Assembly (NCBI GenBank): GCA_009782085.1
Contig: WQUN01000211.1
Location: 1 to 9,599 of the forward strand
Source of the DNA: Bacillota bacterium
GTDB taxonomy: Bacteria > Bacillota > Clostridia > Lachnospirales > WQUN01
DNA: 9,599 nucleotides
Reading direction: 5' to 3'
The notes beneath the pieces are model-generated. The model worked only from the letters and a program-made list of their open reading frames with translations. It searched no databases and had not been told where the DNA came from. Made by a program: the position numbers and the translations under genes. Each line of letters starts with the position of its first letter. The stretch's first letter is position 1. Positions 1 to 4,735 of the stretch are shown here, piece by piece.

Positions 1-96
1 GAACTGTCCAGAAATAAACTGATCAAATATTTTTTTGAAACGCCGTAGAAGCGTTCGTCGTTTCAAAAAAATGTGCATGTTATTTCTGGACAGTTC
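1..96. repeat. 96-base nested inverted repeat, MITE-like, abutting the ftsZ stop
   Basis: Positions 1-17 (GAACTGTCCAGAAATAA) are the perfect reverse complement of 80-96. A second perfect 14-base arm pair lies inside (29-42 against 59-72, ATTTTTTTGAAACG), leaving a 16-base centre. The left arm begins at the first base of the window, so the true outer end cannot be seen. On the right it stops one base before the ftsZ stop codon. Perfect outer arms, short length and no coding capacity suggest a small non-autonomous transposable element or a mobile palindromic repeat. It could also form a long hairpin at the 3' end of the ftsZ transcript. It lacks the GC-rich stem and trailing T-run of a normal intrinsic terminator. 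I do not recognise the arm sequence as belonging to a specific IS family. Confidence 0.7.
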
Positions 97-1248
97 CTAA
101 TTCCTCTTCCTCTGCAAAAACACCGGTATGTCGAACGGCACGTCCCCGTCAGCGTCGCCCCTCGCCTGCCTTATGGGCTCCCGCATCGGCTCCCTCTTGT
201 CGCGGGGTAGGGCCTCGTCCGGCGATTTTTCCTTCGGGCCTTCGGGAATTATCGGGGAGATAGGCTTCATCCCCGGGAGCACCTTCTTCTTCGCGTTCTC
301 CTCGAGGCCCGTGGCGATGACCGTCACGACGACCTCGTCCTTCAGGTCGTCGTCTATGGCCGCGCCGAAGATGATCTCCGCGTCCGGGTCGATGGACTTC
401 CTGACTATGTTGGCCGCGTCGTTGACGTCCCTCATGCCCAGCGACGAGTCGCCGAAGAAGCAGATGATCGCGCTCTTCGCGCCGTCTATGGTCGTCTCCA
501 GGAGGGGGCTTCTGATAGCCATCTCCGCGGCCGTCTCGGTCTTGTTCTTGCCGGCGGAGCGCCCGACGCCCATGTGCGCCACGCCCTTTTCGGCCATGAC
601 GGTCTTGACGTCGGCGAAATCCAGGTTTATCAGCCCGTCGATCATGATGAGCTCGCTTATGCCCAGGACGCCCTGGCGCAGGACCTCGTCGGCCTTGCGG
701 AAGGACTCCTTTATCGGCGTGTCGTCGTCTATGACCTCAAAAATCTTCTCGTTCGGGATAATGACGAGGGTGTCCACGTTCTTGCGTAGCTCCGCGATGC
801 CCTCCATGGCGTTCTTCATCCTCGGCCGGCCTTCGAACTCGAACGGCTTGGTCACCACGCCGACCGTGAGAATGCCCATTTCCTTCGCGATGCCCGCGAT
901 TATCGGCGCGGCGCCGGTGCCCGTCCCGCCGCCCATTCCGGCTGTCACAAACAGCATGTCCGTGTCCACTATGGCTTGCGCCACTGCGTCCCGCGTTTCC
1001 TCCGCGGCGCGCTTGCCGATCTCCGGCCGCCCGCCCGCGCCGAGGCCCCGCGTCAGCTTTTCGCCGAGCTGGATGCGCACCGGGGCCTTCGACCTCTCCA
1101 GGGCCTGGTGGTCGGTGTTCACGGAGATAAAGTCTATGTACTGGACATTGTCCTCGATCATCCTGTCCACGGCGTTGTTGCCGCCGCCGCCGACGCCGAT
1201 GACCTTGATGCGGGCCTTCGTGTTCTTTTCGATGTCTATGTCGATCAA
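97..1248 (-). CDS. ftsZ: Cell division protein FtsZ
   Basis: Tubulin-like GTPase that polymerises at mid-cell into the ring that recruits the division machinery. It has 383 residues, a usual length. The N-terminal nucleotide-binding glycine run VIGVGGGGNNA is at residues 16-26. The tubulin signature GMGGGTGTGAAP is at 105-116, the T7 catalytic loop NLDFAD at 208-213, and a variable acidic and basic linker runs from about 325 to 370. The C-terminal peptide DIPVFLQRKRN (373-383) is the docking site for FtsA or SepF-type partners. The start is TTG at 1248, chosen because GGAGGG (1256-1261) lies 7 bases upstream and no ATG lies nearby. ftsQ ends 39 bases upstream, so the two are probably cotranscribed. 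One oddity is that the loop normally reading N(I/F)TG reads CFFG at 263-266. The stop is TAG and the inverted repeat begins directly after it. Identity is certain; the start is very likely. Confidence 0.98.
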   Translation of the reverse strand: MIDIDIEKNTKARIKVIGVGGGGNNAVDRMIEDNVQYIDFISVNTDHQALERSKAPVRIQLGEKLTRGLGAGGRPEIGKRAAEETRDAVAQAIVDTDMLFVTAGMGGGTGTGAAPIIAGIAKEMGILTVGVVTKPFEFEGRPRMKNAMEGIAELRKNVDTLVIIPNEKIFEVIDDDTPIKESFRKADEVLRQGVLGISELIMIDGLINLDFADVKTVMAEKGVAHMGVGRSAGKNKTETAAEMAIRSPLLETTIDGAKSAIICFFGDSSLGMRDVNDAANIVRKSIDPDAEIIFGAAIDDDLKDEVVVTVIATGLEENAKKKVLPGMKPISPIIPEGPKEKSPDEALPRDKREPMREPIRQARGDADGDVPFDIPVFLQRKRN

Positions 1249-1255
1249 GCCGTAT

Positions 1256-1261
1256 CCCTCC
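1256..1261 (-). promoter_or_regulatory. Ribosome binding site deciding the TTG start of ftsZ
   Basis: Read on the minus strand this is GGAGGG, 7 bases before TTG. It supports the non-ATG start at 1248, which gives the expected short N-terminus ahead of the first beta strand of FtsZ. Confidence 0.8.
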
Positions 1262-1287
1262 GATTCTGATTTATATGCGGATTTGTT

Positions 1288-2010
1288 TTATGTAAGTATC
1301 TTGAACGTGTACTTTCCGCTGATCACGGTCAGGTCGAGGACGCCGCGGATGTTGTCCGCGTCCGGCATCTTGCCCAGGATCTCCCGGAGCGTCCGTATTT
1401 TCTGGTCGGCGTCGGCCGCGCTTCCGAGCTTCACGTCGATGTTGCGGACATAGAGGTGGATGTCCCCGCTGTCGGAAACGTCCACTTTGCTCACCTTGTA
1501 ATCCCGCATCCCGTACTTGTCAAACAGCCTTGTCAGCACCACGAGGGTCGAAAAGGACGTCTTGTTGTCCACGTCCAGAAGCTCGCCGACGCTGAATTTC
1601 GAGAATTTCAGGCCCACGACCACCGGCAGTTCCTCGGTGAACATGCCTGAGACCTCCAGGACGCGGCCGTTCTCGTCTATGTACAGGTATGAGCCGTTCA
1701 TGTATTTGACGTACCCGCTGAGCTTCCGCTCCGCGACGGTTATGCGAAGCTCGTTCGGCCAGACCTTCCGGAACGTCACCGACTCCACGTAACTCAGGTT
1801 TTTCGCGACATTTTTCGCGGCCTTCCTGGCGTTGAACGAGAACAGGCTGTCCTCCTGTTTCACCCCGCAGGCCGCAAGAAGTTCGGCCTCCGTGACCTTT
1901 TCGTTTCCGGCGACCGTGATCTTCGTGATTGCGAAAACGGGGGACATCAGCACCAGAAGGGCCAGAACGGCAAGGCCCCCGAATACAAGCGAAAGCTTCA
2001 GCTTTATCAT
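1288..2010 (-). CDS. ftsQ: Cell division protein FtsQ/DivIB
   Basis: Bitopic division protein that bridges early and late divisome parts (FtsB/FtsL or DivIC/FtsL partners) and acts mostly outside the membrane. The 240 residues show a very short cytoplasmic tail (MIKLK), one membrane helix at about 6-27, and a POTRA domain at about 28-95. The POTRA domain opens with ITKITVAGNEKVT and closes with the family hallmark VWPNELRITVAER (83-95). The beta domain follows to about 230. It lies just upstream of ftsZ and ends 39 bases before the ftsZ TTG. The start at ATG 2010 is forced: an in-frame stop lies 24 bases upstream and no other start codon lies between. There is no Shine-Dalgarno before the ATG, and a strong promoter ends 6 bases before it, so translation is probably leaderless. 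The stop is TAA. Identity is confident from the POTRA motif, the topology and the neighbour. Confidence 0.93.
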   Translation of the reverse strand: MIKLKLSLVFGGLAVLALLVLMSPVFAITKITVAGNEKVTEAELLAACGVKQEDSLFSFNARKAAKNVAKNLSYVESVTFRKVWPNELRITVAERKLSGYVKYMNGSYLYIDENGRVLEVSGMFTEELPVVVGLKFSKFSVGELLDVDNKTSFSTLVVLTRLFDKYGMRDYKVSKVDVSDSGDIHLYVRNIDVKLGSAADADQKIRTLREILGKMPDADNIRGVLDLTVISGKYTFKILT

Positions 2011-2016
2011 GGTATG

Positions 2017-2045
2017 AGTATACTTGCTCGATTACGGCTTGTCAA
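2017..2045 (-). promoter_or_regulatory. Sigma-A promoter of ftsQ-ftsZ, apparently leaderless
   Basis: On the minus strand the -35 box is TTGACA (2040-2045, 6 of 6), the spacer is 17 bases, and the -10 box is TATACT (2017-2022, 5 of 6). Only six bases (CATACC) separate the -10 box from the ATG at 2010. A start 7 bases after the -10 box would fall on the A of that ATG. Being this close to consensus, it probably drives ftsQ and ftsZ at high basal level. Confidence 0.8.
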
Positions 2046-2068
2046 CAAAACTTGCGCGGATTTTTGGG

Positions 2069-2166
2069 GATTTCCCGTGAGCGCTGAGATGCCAAATAAT
2101 GGAAGATAGCCTCTCCGCGGGGCACATGAACGGCGATTCGCGGGGGCTGCGCTCAGGGTGACCGCG
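2069..2166. repeat. Degenerate copy of a dispersed palindromic repeat
   Basis: The clear part is CTGCGCTCAGGGTGAC at 2147-2162. It resembles the CTTCGCTNNCGCTCAGAATGAC repeat seen better at 6573-6599. The left part, GTGAGCGCTGAG near 2078-2089, is only vaguely similar. This lies in the 273-base gap (2011-2283) between the flavoprotein and ftsQ. Apart from this relic, the ftsQ promoter and a hairpin at 2247-2277, I see no gene in the gap. Confidence 0.35.
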
Positions 2167-2246
2167 TGAAATCAATTTCCGAAGAAGTCTAATATCGTAT
2201 TCATGTGTTGCCGCGGGAACGAATTCTGCAATTCACCCGCCGCCTA

Positions 2247-2277
2247 ATACGAATCTCAGATTACTCGGGATTCGTAT
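2247..2277. repeat. Inverted repeat downstream of the flavoprotein gene
   Basis: ATACGAATC (2247-2255) and GATTCGTAT (2269-2277) are perfect 9-base arms around a 13-base loop. It ends 7 bases before the flavoprotein stop codon (2284-2286), on its 3' side. It could end or stabilise that transcript, but no T-run follows in either direction, so a classical intrinsic terminator is not supported. Confidence 0.5.
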
Positions 2278-2283
2278 AATTCC

Positions 2284-3798
2284 TCAGCCGACGCGCAGGC
2301 TTTCCGCCGCGCGGGCTCCCGCCAGGCGGCCGCTGCTCCACGCCCACTGGAGGTTGTAGCCTCCACAGTCCCCGTAGATGTCCAGTATCTCCCCGCAGGC
2401 GTAAAGCCCCCTGACCAGCCGCGACTCCATCGTCGCCGGGTCGAACTCCTCCGTCAGGAGCCCGCCGCCCATGACCTGGGCGTCCCGGAAGCCGTTCGTG
2501 CCCGAGACGGGGAACCTGAAATTCTTTATCGTCCCGGCCAGGATCAGTATCCGCTTCTCGCCGATGCCGGCGGCGGGCGCGCGAAGATCTATGCCCGCGG
2601 CCTTTACCAGGACCACGCCGAGGGCCTTGTGCAGAAAGCCTGTCATGTACCGCTCCATGTCGGCGGCCGGCGGGTTGTTCCGTCCTGCGTCAACGGCTTG
2701 AATTCCGGCCCGCTCCGCGCCGGCCGGCTGATTTACGCGTCCCAAACCGGCAGCTTGCCGGTTTTTTAGTTCCATGCCGGCGGCCGGCGGGTTGTTCCGT
2801 CCTGCGTCAACGGCTTGAATTCCGGCCCGCTCCGCGCCGGCCGGCTGATTTACGCGTCCCAAACCGGCTGCTTGCCGGTTTTTTAGTTCTATGTCGGCGG
2901 CCGGCGGGTTATCCCGCGCCGTGTCAACGGCAGGGGATCCGGCCCGCTCCGCGCCGGCGAGCCGCGCCTTTCTCTCGGAGAGAAAGACCGCCAGATCCCG
3001 GAACTCCGTGTCCGGAACGAAGTCGATATAGGCCTCGGCGTCCTTGCGCGGGCAGCCGAAGTCATCGTACAGAAACCCGGACAGGTCCATCGCCGGGACG
3101 CCGGACACGCCATTGCCGGTAAATTGCAGTTCTCCGGCCCTCTCGTAGATGCCGCCGCCGGCCTCAAGGACGATCCTCGCGTCGGCGCGCACGCCCTTCA
3201 GGGCCTTCATATACGGGCTTTCGGACCTGATCTGGACGAGCGCCGGGAACGGCCCGCGGACGCGGTGCCCGAGCCTTTTCATCAGGTCCAGCCCGCTCGC
3301 GCCCCCGTCGGGCGCGGAAAAGGGCGACGCCAGGCCGCCGGCCGCGACGATTGCGCGGCTTGCGGACAGAGTCTCGCCCTGCCTCGGATATATTCTAAAA
3401 CCGTCGCCCGCTTTTTCGAGCCTCTTAACGGCCTGTCCGGTCAAAATGCGGACGCCCAGGCGGCCGGCCTCGAGGCGAAGCACGTCGAGGACCGCGGAGG
3501 CCTGCCCGCCGAACGGGTATACCCTGCCTTCCTCCGCGGCGCAGACGAGCCCCATCTCCCCGAACCAGGCCAGCGTTTCGGAGACGCCGGAAAAATCCAG
3601 GGCCTCTCTGACAAAACCCGGATCTTTCCCGTGATAATGGTCTTCGGACATGTCCTCGTTGGACAGGTTGCAGCGCCCGTTGCCAGTCGTCAGTATTTTC
3701 CGGCCGACGCGGGCGTTTTGTTCCAATATGACGACGTCGGCGCCGGCGCGCGCGGCCGCGCAGGCAGCCGCCAGGCCCGACGCGCCTCCGCCTATCAC
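2284..3798 (-). CDS. HI0933/BaiN-type NAD(P)/FAD-dependent oxidoreductase with tandem-repeat insert
   Basis: Flavoprotein of the HI0933/YhiN/BaiN family. The substrate of most members is unknown, so no reaction is assigned. The Rossmann FAD site IGGGASGLAAA is at residues 2-12, followed by the family stretch GRKILTTGNGRCNLSN (about 32-47). GRVYPFGGQAS lies near 95, and the C-terminal FAD-contacting block with LYACGEILDIYGDCGGYNLQ lies close to the end. From memory the family is usually about 400-420 residues; this protein has 504. The surplus matches an insert at residues about 281-382 of a 39-residue unit repeated about 2.6 times, between ERKARLAG and MERYMTGFLHKALG. The start is uncertain. 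GTG 3798 is the only conventional start in frame, but it cuts the first beta strand and has no ribosome site. An ATT at 3817-3819 has AGGGAG 9 bases upstream and would add ISAVRVA. The stop is TGA. Confidence 0.9.
   Translation of the reverse strand: MIGGGASGLAAACAAARAGADVVILEQNARVGRKILTTGNGRCNLSNEDMSEDHYHGKDPGFVREALDFSGVSETLAWFGEMGLVCAAEEGRVYPFGGQASAVLDVLRLEAGRLGVRILTGQAVKRLEKAGDGFRIYPRQGETLSASRAIVAAGGLASPFSAPDGGASGLDLMKRLGHRVRGPFPALVQIRSESPYMKALKGVRADARIVLEAGGGIYERAGELQFTGNGVSGVPAMDLSGFLYDDFGCPRKDAEAYIDFVPDTEFRDLAVFLSERKARLAGAERAGSPAVDTARDNPPAADIELKNRQAAGLGRVNQPAGAERAGIQAVDAGRNNPPAAGMELKNRQAAGLGRVNQPAGAERAGIQAVDAGRNNPPAADMERYMTGFLHKALGVVLVKAAGIDLRAPAAGIGEKRILILAGTIKNFRFPVSGTNGFRDAQVMGGGLLTEEFDPATMESRLVRGLYACGEILDIYGDCGGYNLQWAWSSGRLAGARAAESLRVG
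2744..2767 (+). terminator. Terminator-like hairpin within repeat copy 1
   Basis: AAACCGGCA (2744-2752), loop GCT, TGCCGGTTT (2756-2764), with six T at 2762-2767. In form it is an intrinsic terminator on the plus strand, antisense to the flavoprotein. On the coding strand the stem is followed by only three T, so it should not stop the sense transcript strongly. Functional status is unproven. Confidence 0.4.
2861..2884 (+). terminator. Terminator-like hairpin within repeat copy 2
   Basis: AAACCGGC (2861-2868) pairs with GCCGGTTT (2874-2881) around a 5-base loop, with six T at 2879-2884. It is the second copy of the same structure, with one stem pair lost by the A-to-T change at 2869. It would act antisense to the flavoprotein, if at all. 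Confidence 0.38.
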
Positions 3799-3814
3799 GG
3801 CGACTCTGACCGCG

Positions 3815-4072
3815 CTAATCGCGGATCACTCCCTGCGCCAACGGGACCAGCAGGAAAAGTATCCACGTATACGCCCACAGCCCCGTCGCGAAGCTGACGG
3901 CCAGGTAGACTGTCACCACAGCGATCGGAAACACGCCGCCCAACCGCGAGACGTCCGCGTACTCGCCGAAAAGAGATTTCGCGCCGCCGGGTTCCGCGCG
4001 GTCTTCGGCCGTTGCCGCCCTGTCAGGGTCGTTTTGATACTCCGCCGTAATATCCCCCTCTTCCACGGACAC
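3815..4072 (-). CDS. Small protein with two membrane helices, function unknown
   Basis: Predicted 85 residues. The N-terminal half (1-42) is acidic and soluble (EEGD, DPDRAATAEDRAE). The C-terminal half has two hydrophobic segments, about 45-63 (GVFPIAVVTVYLAVSFATG) and 65-82 (WAYTWILFLLVPLAQGVI), joined by a tight turn. This paired-helix C-terminus resembles modules seen at the ends of many clostridial small membrane proteins, but I cannot name a family. The start is GTG at 4072, supported by AGGA 8 bases upstream and by a near-consensus promoter just beyond. The TAG stop (3815-3817) shares one base with a possible ATT start of the flavoprotein, suggesting coupling and a two-gene operon. Upstream extension of the frame into the flgN region is rejected because promoter and ribosome site lie inside that extension. 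Confidence 0.72.
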   Translation of the reverse strand: MSVEEGDITAEYQNDPDRAATAEDRAEPGGAKSLFGEYADVSRLGGVFPIAVVTVYLAVSFATGLWAYTWILFLLVPLAQGVIRD

Positions 4073-4091
4073 AATCTTTATCCTATACGCG

Positions 4092-4120
4092 ACTATACAC
4101 CAACCGGGGACGGGTGTAAA
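4092..4120 (-). promoter_or_regulatory. Sigma-A promoter of the small membrane protein gene
   Basis: On the minus strand the -35 box is TTTACA (4115-4120, 5 of 6), the spacer is 17 bases, and the -10 box is TATAGT (4092-4097, 5 of 6). The predicted start lies near 4085, giving a leader of about a dozen bases that still contains AGGA before the GTG at 4072. It should also transcribe the flavoprotein gene. Confidence 0.72.
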
Positions 4121-4132
4121 CAGATATTTACA
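4115..4132. promoter_or_regulatory. Palindrome TGTAAA-N6-TTTACA, operator candidate
   Basis: TGTAAA (4115-4120) and TTTACA (4127-4132) are perfect 6-base arms with a 6-base spacer. One arm is the -35 box of the leftward promoter. It sits in the divergent region between the membrane protein gene and the flagellar operon, so a dimeric regulator bound there could affect both. This is inferred from symmetry and position only. Confidence 0.4.
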
Positions 4133-4193
4133 TGGTTTGTTTTGCAGGGAATGACGAATAATAGCAAAATAGCGGAGAAAGCATGAAAACAAC

Positions 4194-4221
4194 GAGCTGC
4201 TTATACGCAGCTTACAGGAGG
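4194..4221 (+). promoter_or_regulatory. Hairpin and ribosome binding site of flgN
   Basis: AGCTGC (4195-4200) and GCAGCT (4207-4212) form a 6-base stem with loop TTATAC, ending just before the strong ribosome site AGGAGG (4216-4221), 5 bases from the ATG. The site reads ACAGGAGG, a partial match to a CsrA target. The hairpin may affect access to the ribosome site. No convincing promoter for flgN was found upstream. Confidence 0.4.
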
Positions 4222-4226
4222 CGCGT

Positions 4227-4724
4227 ATGCGGGCCGGAATCGACGGGCTTATCGGAATCCTGGAGGAGCAGGCCGCCTGCTGCGCCGGGCTTCTGGAGCT
4301 TTCGCGGGAAAAGAGGGGCCGTATAATCGAAAACGACATAGACGCCCTGAGGCGGATAACGCGGCTGGAAAACGGCCTCGTCGGCGGAAGCGCCGCCGCG
4401 GGGCGGGCAGCGGCCGCCGCCTTGAGGGATTTGGCCGCGGATTTCTCAAAAGAGCCGGAAAATTTCACCGCCGGCGAACTGGCGGGACTGCTGGGCGGCA
4501 GACCCGAAAAAACGCCGCTGACCGCGGCGATAAACGCTATCCGCGAAACGGCCGGCGAACTCAACGCGCTTAACGCGCAAAACAGGCTGCTGATAGAGAG
4601 TTCCCTCGAATATATAGATTTTTCGATGAACCTGCTGAGGGAAGCCCTATGCGGCGAGCCGTTCTATACCGCGGCCGGGGAGGAACTGCCGGCGACCGGG
4701 GGATTTTTGGACGCAAAGAGTTAG
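4227..4724 (+). CDS. flgN: FlgN-type flagellar export chaperone
   Basis: Predicted cytoplasmic chaperone that binds the C-terminal helices of FlgK and FlgL, keeping them unfolded and delivering them to the flagellar export gate. The 165 residues are almost all helical. An N-terminal amphipathic helix (LIGILEEQAACCAGLLELS) runs from 8 to 26. Then comes the RGRIIENDIDALRRITRLEN segment typical of the family (30-49). A later helix reads LNALNAQNRLLIESSLEYI (about 112-130), a FlgN/FlgN-like hallmark. ATG 4227 is supported by AGGAGG at 4216-4221. Its TAG stop (4722-4724) is embedded in the ribosome site TAGGAGGT of the first flgK, whose ATG follows 11 bases later, so the two are almost certainly coupled. 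The family is poorly conserved, so the call leans partly on position directly ahead of flgK. No flgM is present upstream within this window. Confidence 0.85.
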   Translation: MRAGIDGLIGILEEQAACCAGLLELSREKRGRIIENDIDALRRITRLENGLVGGSAAAGRAAAAALRDLAADFSKEPENFTAGELAGLLGGRPEKTPLTAAINAIRETAGELNALNAQNRLLIESSLEYIDFSMNLLREALCGEPFYTAAGEELPATGGFLDAKS

Positions 4725-4735
4725 GAGGTCATGCA

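Larger units (their letters stand above)
2654..2958 (-). repeat. 117-base in-frame tandem repeat, about 2.6 copies
   Basis: Copies begin at 2654, 2771 and 2888, exactly 117 bases apart. The first two appear to differ at only two positions (2660 T or 2777 C, and 2752 A or 2869 T). The third is shorter (to about 2958) and more diverged. Because 117 is a multiple of 3, the flavoprotein frame is kept, adding 39 residues per unit rich in Ala, Gly, Pro, Arg and Asn. Each unit carries palindromic segments, including a terminator-like hairpin and GCCGGCCGGC. Confidence 0.93.

Noticed and set aside
128..1453. Long plus-strand open frame of 441 codons opposite ftsZ and the end of ftsQ
   Set aside because: It is the shadow of ftsZ in GC-rich sequence, has low-complexity Ser/Pro/Met composition, and lacks a domain or ribosome site.
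2654..2958. CRISPR array
   Set aside because: The repeats are 117 bases, contiguous without spacers, and in frame within a gene.
3124..4186. Plus-strand frames opposite the flavoprotein and membrane gene
   Set aside because: They are arginine- and proline-rich shadow frames without family features.
4133..4226. Sigma-28 or sigma-A promoter for flgN
   Set aside because: No TAAA-N15-GCCGATAA match was found, and the best sigma-A-like pairs have poor boxes or wrong spacing.
4073..4564. Long upstream extension of the small membrane protein frame
   Set aside because: The promoter and AGGA lie inside it, and its upper part is antisense to flgN.
4649..4735. Upstream ATG giving 29 extra residues on the first FlgK
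   Set aside because: It overlaps flgN coding, and AGGAGG precedes ATG 4736, where the FlgK N-terminus normally begins.
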